64,000 bases of DNA from JAVDCA01 sp035293985 (GTDB lineage Bacteria > Pseudomonadota > Alphaproteobacteria > Rhizobiales > Xanthobacteraceae): positions 138,783 through 202,782 of the forward strand of contig DATGLS010000025.1 in NCBI GenBank assembly GCA_035293985.1, in the 5' to 3' direction. This document shows, piece by piece, positions 17,412 to 24,687 of the stretch. The first letter of the stretch is position 1; the number at the start of each line of letters is the position of its first letter. The notes beneath the pieces are model-generated. The model was given only the letters and a program-made list of their open reading frames with translations. It did no database searches and had not been told where the DNA came from. A program made the position numbers and the translations under genes.

Positions 17412-20324
17412 ATGGCCAAACGAGCTTACCTAATCGTCGCATTTGTCGCGTGGCTTTTCGCCCTGATTATGGCGGCGCCCGCGGCGGCGGAGCAAGCCGA
17501 AACGGCTGCGACGGTCAAACGAAAGGCTTTTGAGCTCTACCAGCACGGGCGAGTTCTGCAGGCTGCGCGGATGGAGGAGGCCGCAAGCCGCGCGGCCACG
17601 GACGCTGGCGACCGTGTTTCGCTGGAGGTCGATGCGGTCGACATGTGCGCGACGGCGGGCGATTGGGATTGCGTCGCGCAGGGTGTCGATGCGGCGTTGC
17701 GGGTGGTCGCTGCGAATTCCCAACTCGATCTCTATCGCCCACGCCTTCTGGCCAGCTGGCTGCGGCTCCAGGTGTGGCGCGCGGACGATGCCGCGATCGC
17801 AAGATTTCTTCACGATCCATACGCTCAGACGCTCGTCGATTCGATCCGGAATCCGATCGACCTCGCAATGGTCGAGCTGGCGCTGCACGACTGGTACGCG
17901 CGCAAGAACGACGTGACGGCCGCAGAGCACAGCCTTGACCTCGTGCGGACGGCGCTATTGCGCATGGATGGGCGCTACAGCACCTATGACAAGGCGCGGG
18001 TCCTGGTGGGCCTCATTCAGTCTCTGCGGTTCAGCAACGACGTCTCCGGCGCGACGGCACTGGCGATGCGTGTCGACGCATACATCGCCAAAAGTCTTCC
18101 GCACGACAGCGCGGAATATGCCCAGTATGTCTTTGAGAGGGCGGAGCTGTCCTCCTATTGGGGTCACTACGAGACGACCGGGCCTGCTTTCAGAGAAGCA
18201 ATCGCGGCGATCGAACGGCTCGATATATCAGATCGAGAGAAGGCCTACCGGCTCGCAATCGCGAACGGGATGGCGTCCGCGGCGTTTGCATTCAACGGCA
18301 AGCTCGACGAGGCCCGGGCGGTTCTTGCTCGGCATCCGCTGCAGGCGCAGAAGCAGGCGATACTCGCGCGCGGCTCGTTCGCGAACATGGCGGAGTTCTA
18401 CTTCGCGGTTTCTGACGTCTTCGTCGGAATCGACGCGCGGAGGGCGCCCGATCTGCGCTGGAAGCCGATTTTCGACAAGCATGTCGGTTGGAACATCGAC
18501 CCTGCCGCACGGCGCCAGCTCGGAGCTTTTCGCGACTACACGCGCGCCAAGCTCGCGACATGGAGCGGGCAGCGTGCCGACGCCGTGAGGTTTTTGAAGC
18601 TCGCGGCGCACCAGTGGCTCGACGAATACAACGCCGCCTTGCGTGCCGGATTCGAGGAATTTCCACTGCCAAACTTGCTCGACATGCTGATCGCCGGGGC
18701 CGGCCTCGACGCTGCGGCGTTGGCCGACGATGCAGATGGGGTCGAGCTGATGCTCGAGGGCAGCGAACTGCAGCAGCGTACTCTACGCCACGCGCTCGTC
18801 GATGCTGCGGTCCTGCTCGATTCGCAAGAGGACCCGGCGGCGCGCCGCGACGCCAAGGCCTATCTCGAGTTGGTGCGCCGCAAGCGCGCCTGGGAAATCG
18901 ATCGGATCGGCGCGTCGCTTGAAAGTTCTGCGACCGCCGACAGTGCCGAGCTGGTCCGTCAGTACACCCGGGCGGTGACGGACATCACGGCCTTGAAAGA
19001 TCGACTGCGTCGCAATCCTCGCCTTATGCCGACCAGCGGCCTCCCGACAGTGGCGGAGTTGCAGCGCGCGCTTGCGCCGGAAGATGCTTATGTAGCCTAT
19101 TATCTTTCGGTGTCGGGGCTGGGCAAGCTGTGCATCACCCCGCACGGGGTCTTTCATTCGTCGGCGCCGTTCCCGTCGAGCTTCGTAGCCGACGTCAAGC
19201 TCCTCGAGTTCGCGACCGCCGCGAGCTACCCGGCAAATCCCACGCTCGATGCGCAATATCCGGTCTCGTCGGCATTGAATGTGGAGCAGTTTCTATTCGG
19301 CGGGCTGGAAGCGTGCCTGCGTCCTGGAACGCACGTGATCGTGATGATGCCCGAGTGGCTTTCAAGTGTGCCGCTCGGCGCGCTGCTCGACGCGCCGCCG
19401 CCGCGCGCCGCCGAAGGCTATGATCTCGCCAAGGCGCACTGGATGATCCGCGATCTGAGCTTTTCGCAGGTGCTGTCGGCGCGCCAGTATCTCGCCACGG
19501 TGAGATACCTGCACCGCGCTCCGGCGCCACGGGCGTACCTCGCCGTCGGCGATCCGAAGCTCGATCAGGCGCGTCTTGCGCAACTCGCATCGACGTCAGC
19601 GTTTCGTGGCGTGGGCGCCGTCACGGGTCTGACCGGTCTTCCCGAGCTTCCTGAGACCGCCGAAGAGCTCAAAGCAGTTGCGGCCCTGGTCCATGCGCCG
19701 GCTTCTGACGTGCTCCTGCACGAGGCAGCGACCGAGCAGGCGCTCCGCAGCAGGCCGCTTGATGAATACGATGTCCTGCATGTCGCGACCCATGGGCTGC
19801 TCGCGGCGGATCTGGCTGGTTTGACCGAGCCGGCATTGGTGTTGACGCCTGTCAACCCCGATGACGCGTCAAATGACGGCCTGCTCACGTCCTCGGAGAT
19901 TGCCCAGCTCCCGCTCAACGCGCGGCTGGTCGTCCTCTCGGCGTGCAACACCGCCAAACCCGGCATCGCCATCGTGAGCTCGGGTATGCAAGACTTGCAG
20001 ACTGCTTTCACGGTCGCAGGCGCGTCGACCGTGCTGGCATCGCTGTGGCCAATCGACTCGCCGACGGCGCGCGACATCACGGTGCGCTTTTTCGCGGAAT
20101 GGCGCTCGCCGCAGGGCGCCGGCGCGGCTGAGGCGCTTGCCCGCGCCACGCGCGCCTACCTTGCGGCGGCCGACGCGCCGCATCAGCATCCGCGCTTCTG
20201 GGCCCCGTTCGTGGTGCTCGGTAATGGCGACGTGCGTGGTGCGCCGGGCGAGGCGGCGGCGACGCCGAGCGCTGCAATGGCCGCGCCGGCCACTGGGGAG
20301 CTGATCCCGGCAAGCGGCCGATAA
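17412..20324 (+). CDS. Exported CHAT-domain protease with helical repeats
   Basis: A 970-aa protein. Residues 1-28 look like a Sec signal peptide (MAKRAYLIVAFVAWLFALIM, AAPAAAEQ). The long middle (about 30-600) is alpha-helical and TPR-like. The C-terminal part from about 640 is a CHAT caspase-like domain with the catalytic dyad His794 (HVATHG) and Cys845 (LSACNT), followed by the usual GASTVLASLW and FWAPFVVLG. CHAT proteases cut partner proteins, and most are cytoplasmic; export would be notable. No purine-rich ribosome site precedes the ATG at 17412 (the bases are CCGGCTCCCCCCG), so the exact start is uncertain. Divergent from a trypsin-like protease. Confidence 0.88.
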   Translation: MAKRAYLIVAFVAWLFALIMAAPAAAEQAETAATVKRKAFELYQHGRVLQAARMEEAASRAATDAGDRVSLEVDAVDMCATAGDWDCVAQGVDAALRVVAANSQLDLYRPRLLASWLRLQVWRADDAAIARFLHDPYAQTLVDSIRNPIDLAMVELALHDWYARKNDVTAAEHSLDLVRTALLRMDGRYSTYDKARVLVGLIQSLRFSNDVSGATALAMRVDAYIAKSLPHDSAEYAQYVFERAELSSYWGHYETTGPAFREAIAAIERLDISDREKAYRLAIANGMASAAFAFNGKLDEARAVLARHPLQAQKQAILARGSFANMAEFYFAVSDVFVGIDARRAPDLRWKPIFDKHVGWNIDPAARRQLGAFRDYTRAKLATWSGQRADAVRFLKLAAHQWLDEYNAALRAGFEEFPLPNLLDMLIAGAGLDAAALADDADGVELMLEGSELQQRTLRHALVDAAVLLDSQEDPAARRDAKAYLELVRRKRAWEIDRIGASLESSATADSAELVRQYTRAVTDITALKDRLRRNPRLMPTSGLPTVAELQRALAPEDAYVAYYLSVSGLGKLCITPHGVFHSSAPFPSSFVADVKLLEFATAASYPANPTLDAQYPVSSALNVEQFLFGGLEACLRPGTHVIVMMPEWLSSVPLGALLDAPPPRAAEGYDLAKAHWMIRDLSFSQVLSARQYLATVRYLHRAPAPRAYLAVGDPKLDQARLAQLASTSAFRGVGAVTGLTGLPELPETAEELKAVAALVHAPASDVLLHEAATEQALRSRPLDEYDVLHVATHGLLAADLAGLTEPALVLTPVNPDDASNDGLLTSSEIAQLPLNARLVVLSACNTAKPGIAIVSSGMQDLQTAFTVAGASTVLASLWPIDSPTARDITVRFFAEWRSPQGAGAAEALARATRAYLAAADAPHQHPRFWAPFVVLGNGDVRGAPGEAAATPSAAMAAPATGELIPASGR

Positions 20325-20418
20325 GATCGCCGCTCTGCACGCCGCGGTAGCAATTTTCTGCTTGTGTTCCTGCTTTGTTCTAGTATAGTCGCCCCGCCAA
20401 CACCCAATGGAGGGCGTC

Positions 20419-20724
20419 ATGAAGTCAGTGATCAGTGCGACCATCCTGTGTTTCGCCATCGGTACCGGCGGGGCGCTCGCGCAGGTTCCGGCGGCCCCAG
20501 CCGCTGCCCCCGTGGCGGCGCCAGCCGAGGCGGCCACGCCGGCAACCACCAACACTGCAAAGCCGAAGCTCAGCCCTGACGAGAAGAAGAAGATTTCGCA
20601 GGAATGCTCCGCGCAGGCCAATGAGAAGAGCCTGCACGGCAAGGACCGTCGCACCTTCCGCGCCGGCTGCATCAAGCGCGGCGGCCTCGCGGCAGCACGT
20701 GCTCAGCCTGGCGACAATGGGTGA
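20419..20724 (+). CDS. PsiF-like secreted small protein
   Basis: A 101-aa protein with a signal peptide (about 1-22), an Ala/Pro-rich linker, and one PsiF repeat near the C-terminus: ECSAQANEKSLHGKDRRTF then RAGCIKRGG, with the two conserved cysteines. PsiF proteins are phosphate-starvation-induced in E. coli; their function is unknown. GGAGGG precedes the ATG at 20419, which is chosen over an ATG twelve bases upstream. It follows the CHAT gene by 94 bp. Confidence 0.82.
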   Translation: MKSVISATILCFAIGTGGALAQVPAAPAAAPVAAPAEAATPATTNTAKPKLSPDEKKKISQECSAQANEKSLHGKDRRTFRAGCIKRGGLAAARAQPGDNG

Positions 20725-20820
20725 GGCGGCGGGCGGCAGATCGAAAGTGCCAACAAGGACGGGTGCCGGCGAGAGCGTCTCGTCGGCACTCGAGCACGCG
20801 ACTTGTTGTCGGAATTGTCG

Positions 20821-20877
20821 CGGCTTGTCTATGCGGCTTATCTATGCGGCTTGGCTATGCGGCTTGGCTATGCGGCT
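20821..20877. repeat. 13-nt tandem repeat, about 4.4 copies
   Basis: Unit CGGCTTGGCTATG: copies at 20821, 20834, 20847 and 20860, the last two identical, then a partial copy. The array overlaps the stop codon of the receiver-domain gene on the minus strand. Confidence 0.85.
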
Positions 20878-21251
20878 CGGCGCGCCCGCTCAGCGGCGAT
20901 CAGCACGTCCAAGGGGCGCCACGGCCGGCCCAGGCGGACGACGTTGTCGGGCAACTCGTCCACGCGCTTGCTCGGCTCGGCCGAGATCATCATCACTGGC
21001 AGCTGCGGATGATGCGCTTCGAGATTCTGCGCCAGCTCGATCCCGCTGAGCCGTCCCGCGAGCTCGACGTCGGTGACGACCATCGCCATGTGGTCGCCCT
21101 TCATGTCGACCACCGCGAGCGCGGCTTCGGCGCTGTCGCATTCGATGACTTGCAGGTCGCTCTCCTCGAGCAGCGTCGCGACGAGTGCGCGCTGTTCCTG
21201 GTCGGTCTCGACGACCAGCGCAATCGGGCGTTCCGGGAGTGCCTGGCGCAT
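20868..21251 (-). CDS. Stand-alone response-regulator receiver domain, degenerate
   Basis: A 127-aa protein made only of a receiver domain. The acidic pair lies at Glu15/Asp17, the phosphoacceptor Asp61 in VVTDVEL and Ser90 in MMISAEP are in place. The conserved Lys of the switch region (normally KP near residue 109) is Arg109 in LGRPW, so phosphorylation-dependent switching may be altered. Such single-domain receivers occur widely in Hyphomicrobiales, some acting as phosphate sinks. AAAGGAGGT gives an ideal ribosome site. No histidine kinase is nearby. Confidence 0.85.
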   Translation of the reverse strand: MRQALPERPIALVVETDQEQRALVATLLEESDLQVIECDSAEAALAVVDMKGDHMAMVVTDVELAGRLSGIELAQNLEAHHPQLPVMMISAEPSKRVDELPDNVVRLGRPWRPLDVLIAAERARRAA

Positions 21252-21468
21252 ATTACCTCCTTTGATCGCAGTCGATGGGTGTGAATATCCAAGGCGAACG
21301 CCGGGCGGCGGAGATTCGTTCAGCGTGGCGTCGGCAAAAGACTGATCCCGCGGCGGTAAAATCGGCCTTAATGGCGGGCGAGGCGGCGGAAACCACGCGA
21401 GCGCGATGTGTTATCGCAGTCGCCAGTTCATGTCGGTCCGCAATGGCTCTCGCCCGTAGCGTGTGCGC

Positions 21469-22446
21469 TCACATCGGCTGAAAGTGCGCTGCCTTCAGCA
21501 GTCCCTCGCTGCGCTTGAAATCCGCCGCGATGTAGCGCGCGAAATCGTCCGGCGTGGTGGTGATCGGATCCTGGCCGAGCGTCGCCAAGCGACCGGCCTT
21601 GGCGAGGGCGGCGGTTGCGTCGTTCACCGCGCCGTTGAGCCACGTGACGATCTCGACCGGCAGTCCCTTCGGTCCCCAGATGCCGTACCATGAGGCATAC
21701 TCGAGGTTCGGCATTCCGCTCTCCGCCGCGGTCGGGATATCGGGGGCCAGCGGGCTGCGCTTCGCCGTCGTGGTCGCGAGGCCTTTGACGGTGCCGGCCC
21801 GCGCCTGCGGCAGCAGCACCAGCAGCGGATCGATCATGAGCTGCACGTGGCCGCCCTCGACGTCGGTCAGCGCCGGCGCGGTGCCGCGATAGGACGTGAT
21901 GGTGAGGTTCACGCCCGCATTCTGGATGAAGGCGACCGTCGCGAGATAGCCCATCGAGCCGAGCGAGGAGGCGGCGAAAATCCACTGCGACGGATCCTTC
22001 TTCGCCGCCGCCACGACTTCGGCGATGGTCTTCTGCGGCCGGTCCTTGGCCATGATCAGCAGCATCGGCGCTTCGCCGACGCGGGCAATCGGCGTAAAGT
22101 CGGTGAGCGGATCGTACGGCACTTCGCGCATCACGAGCCGCGCGGTCGTGTGGGTCGAAGCGGAGAACAGGAGTGTATAGCCGTCCGGCGCCGCCTGGCG
22201 CACGACGAGGCCGCCGATCGTGCCGTTCGCCCCGCCACGGTTCTCGACCACCACGGTGAGCCCGTGCTTCTCCTTGAGCGCCTGCGCGTAGAGCCGCGCC
22301 AGCACGTCGACGCCGCCCCCGGCCGCAAATGGAACGATCAGCCGGATCGGCCGGCTCTTGTCCGGATAGGCAGCGGCCCGCGCGTTGGCCGTGATCAGGC
22401 CGGCACTGGCGGCGAGCGCGGTGGTGACGAATTGGCGTCGATGCAT
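21469..22446 (-). CDS. Tripartite tricarboxylate transporter (Bug) substrate-binding protein
   Basis: A 325-aa periplasmic receptor of the Bug/TctC family. Typical segments are YPDKSRPIRLIVPFAAGGGVDV (given here as YPDKSRPIRLIVPFAAGGG), ENRGGANGTIGG, and VPYDPLTDFTPIA. The N-terminus MHRRQFVTTALAAS contains RRxF, a twin-arginine-like export signal. Bug proteins bind carboxylated compounds, usually feeding a TctAB permease; none is nearby. The start at 22446 is taken because it begins the signal sequence; the longer frame is unsupported. Confidence 0.92.
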   Translation of the reverse strand: MHRRQFVTTALAASAGLITANARAAAYPDKSRPIRLIVPFAAGGGVDVLARLYAQALKEKHGLTVVVENRGGANGTIGGLVVRQAAPDGYTLLFSASTHTTARLVMREVPYDPLTDFTPIARVGEAPMLLIMAKDRPQKTIAEVVAAAKKDPSQWIFAASSLGSMGYLATVAFIQNAGVNLTITSYRGTAPALTDVEGGHVQLMIDPLLVLLPQARAGTVKGLATTTAKRSPLAPDIPTAAESGMPNLEYASWYGIWGPKGLPVEIVTWLNGAVNDATAALAKAGRLATLGQDPITTTPDDFARYIAADFKRSEGLLKAAHFQPM

Positions 22447-22758
22447 CACGGTCTTTCCCAGGTCTTTCCATTGATGAACCGGCAATCTTTGCATGCGTGC
22501 CCGGCGGGACGAACGCGGTAAAGCGTCGCCGAGCCATGCATGTCGGGTATGGCGCAAAATCGAGCCGGCGGGCGCAGCGTCCAGACCATCGAGACCATTG
22601 CGGTCCGTCATTCTCTATGCACTTTTGGTCGGCCAATATGTGTCGGGCGGGGACCGGGGCGGGGTAGGGTGGGCAGAGGCGCGGAACGCGCCGTGCCCAC
22701 GCGGATTTTCAGACCGTGCGCACGCTTTCCTTGGCGCACCTACGAAGGACGAGCCTCC
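22447..22758. other. Intergenic region with family B repeat
   Basis: A 312-bp divergent gap. Bases 22660-22715 hold a family B element (GTAGGGTGGGCAGAGGCGCG...CGCGCCGTGCCCAC). Promoters for both flanking genes should lie here but no convincing -35/-10 pair was found. Confidence 0.5.
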
Positions 22759-23565
22759 ATGACCAAATGGCTTCTCGCCTGCGCGGCCCTCATCTTCTCC
22801 ATCACGATCTCGATCGCGCCTGCGCTCGCCGTGCCTTGCGGCGGCGACTTCGCGAGCTGGCTTGCCGGCTTCCGCCGCGAAGCGGCGGCGCAGGGGATCT
22901 CGCAGCGTGCGCTGGCGGCGCTCGACGGGGTCACCAGCCCCGATCCGCAGGTGATCTCGCTCGATCATCGTCAGGGCGTGTTTCACCAGAGCTTCGAGCA
23001 ATTCGCCGGCCACCGCATCGCCGAGCGGCTGGCCAAGGGCCGCCGCATGATGCAGACCCACGCGGCGCTGCTCCAGCGCATCCAGGCGCGCTTCGGCGTG
23101 CCCGGCTCGATCGTGATCGCGATCTGGGGCCTGGAGACGGATTTCGGCGTCGACATCGGCAAGACGCCGACGCTGCGCGCACTCGCGACCCTCGCGCATG
23201 ATTGCCGTCGCAGCGAGATGTTCCAGGGCGAGCTGATGGCCGCGCTGCAGATCCTCTCGCGCGGGGACCTCTCGCCAGCCGAGATGCGCGGCGCCTGGGC
23301 GGGCGAGCTCGGACAGGCGCAGTTCCTGCCGACGAACTACGTCAAGTTCGCGGTCGATTTCGACGGCAACGGCAGGCGCGATCTCATCCGCAGCGTGCCC
23401 GACACGCTCGCCTCCATCGCCAACCTGCTGCACAGCTTCGGCTGGCAAGCCGGGGGCGGCTACCGCGAAGGCTCGGCCAATTTTGCGGTGCTGGCGCAGT
23501 GGAACAAGTCGAGGGTCTACCAGCAGACCATCGCGGCGTTCGCGGAGAAATTGGACGAGAGGTAG
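22759..23565 (+). CDS. Lytic murein transglycosylase, MltB-like
   Basis: A 268-aa periplasmic enzyme with a Sec signal peptide (about 1-26) and an SLT_2 (MltB-type) domain over the rest. The catalytic Glu is in IWGLETDFG; GELGQAQFLPTNYVKFAVDFD is the conserved groove segment (GELGQAQFLPTNYV), and SVPDTLASIANLL and FGWQAGGGY follow. It cleaves peptidoglycan with formation of 1,6-anhydromuropeptides. It lacks the C-terminal peptidoglycan-binding domain of some homologues, so it belongs to the short form. The start at 22759 begins the signal peptide. Confidence 0.92.
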   Translation: MTKWLLACAALIFSITISIAPALAVPCGGDFASWLAGFRREAAAQGISQRALAALDGVTSPDPQVISLDHRQGVFHQSFEQFAGHRIAERLAKGRRMMQTHAALLQRIQARFGVPGSIVIAIWGLETDFGVDIGKTPTLRALATLAHDCRRSEMFQGELMAALQILSRGDLSPAEMRGAWAGELGQAQFLPTNYVKFAVDFDGNGRRDLIRSVPDTLASIANLLHSFGWQAGGGYREGSANFAVLAQWNKSRVYQQTIAAFAEKLDER

Positions 23566-23645
23566 GGTGGGCAGCGCGAAGCGTGCCCACCGCTGACTGC
23601 ACGCGGGCACGGCCCGCCTTGCCCGCCTTTGGCTTGCCCACCTTA
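23563..23645. repeat. Dispersed repeat (family B)
   Basis: GTAGGGTGGGCAGCGCGAAG, CGTGCCCACC and a second GCCCACCTTAC half; it overlaps the stop codon of the transglycosylase gene. Confidence 0.6.
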
Positions 23646-23673
23646 CGAAGCCCGAGAATGACCGCTGTGGAGA

Positions 23674-24429
23674 CTATCCTGGGAGGAACAGCGCGAACGG
23701 CTCCTCGACCGTGCGCTTGAGGTACTGCCGGTACATCGCGAAGCAGGAGTCGGCTGGTCCGACGCGTCCGAAGTGGGCTTCCTTCATCCCGCGCAGCGGA
23801 ATGAGCGCGATCGGCGCCGCCACGGGCGTGAGCTGGGCACCGCGGCCCACCTGCAGCGTGGTGAGAATGCCGTACATCTCGCCCGAGATGGTCGGCCGCG
23901 TGACGATGATCAGTCGATACTGCCCGTGCACGTTGGTGACGAGATAGATATGGCCGGACGGCGCCGGCATCGAGACGAGCCCCTGCTGCGTAAAGGCGGC
24001 GTCGAGCCGCTCCGATTCCTTGAACGTCAGCCGTGATGCCGCCTCGTCCCAGGCGATCTCGGTGCGATAGGCGTAGATCGCATCCTTGTCGCCGAACGAG
24101 GGGCGCAGCGTGAGGTACGCGCCCTCGATCCATTGCACGGCGCGACGCGAATAGAAGCCGAGCTCGTCCGGCGCGACCCCGTTCGGCGCCGCCACCGGCG
24201 TCTGGCTGTTGCGCAACGTGACGCCCAGCGCCTGCTCGAGCCGGATCGTGGTCGCGAGCGTGAACGGTCGCCGGCCGGACAGCGCCTTCTCCAGCGTCGA
24301 GATGCTGATCTTCGCCTGATCGGCCAGCAGCTGGCGCGAGATGCGCCGGCGCGCCAGCTCCTCGCGGATCTGCGTCGCGACCAGCCGGCTCTGGTCGTCC
24401 GTCAGCTTGGTCTCGGTCGTGACCTGCAT
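23674..24429 (-). CDS. XRE-type helix-turn-helix regulator with novel C-terminal domain
   Basis: A 251-aa protein. Residues 15-75 form an XRE/Cro-type HTH (ISRQLLADQAKISISTLEKA, ALSGRRPFTLATTIRLEQAL). The remaining 170 residues form a domain of unknown function with WIEGAYLTLRPSF, YRTEIAWDEAASRLTF and HIYLVTNVHGQYRLIIVTRP; the family is common in Bradyrhizobium relatives. It is divergent from the sortase-substrate gene and a 15-nt tandem repeat array lies just upstream of its start, so it may control the sortase operon and itself. Confidence 0.82.
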   Translation of the reverse strand: MQVTTETKLTDDQSRLVATQIREELARRRISRQLLADQAKISISTLEKALSGRRPFTLATTIRLEQALGVTLRNSQTPVAAPNGVAPDELGFYSRRAVQWIEGAYLTLRPSFGDKDAIYAYRTEIAWDEAASRLTFKESERLDAAFTQQGLVSMPAPSGHIYLVTNVHGQYRLIIVTRPTISGEMYGILTTLQVGRGAQLTPVAAPIALIPLRGMKEAHFGRVGPADSCFAMYRQYLKRTVEEPFALFLPG

Positions 24430-24450
24430 CGGGCCCCCTCGGCTCCCACG

Positions 24451-24525
24451 TCTGCGAGTATTGCGTCTTCAGATATCGCGTCTTCGGACATCAAGGCTTC
24501 GCGTGCCGCGTCTGCGAGGATCGCG
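24451..24525. repeat. 15-nt tandem repeat, five degenerate copies
   Basis: Five 15-nt units beginning at 24451, 24466, 24481, 24496 and 24511, consensus close to TCTKCGRRNATCGCG. They lie 22 bp ahead of the XRE start codon and in the divergent region. Candidate operator array or simple repeat. Confidence 0.75.
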
Positions 24526-24687
24526 TCCGTACAAGCCCTCACATATCCGCACCGGGCCGGATTCGGCAAGGCGCAACCCGACGGGGCGGTGCTGAACAAG
24601 CCGAAACTAGGCGCTCGTACGCCGGCGCGTTTGCGCCGACAAAACACGGCGGGCGCTACGGGGTGGACATCTGGAGGAGGGCAACTC

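Noticed and set aside
20821..20877. CRISPR-like repeats
   Set aside because: Units are 13 nt in direct tandem without spacers and no cas genes are present.
24133..24687. N-terminal extension of the sortase-substrate frame
   Set aside because: It overlaps the divergent XRE gene and the repeat array; ideal ribosome site and membrane segment support the start at 24688.
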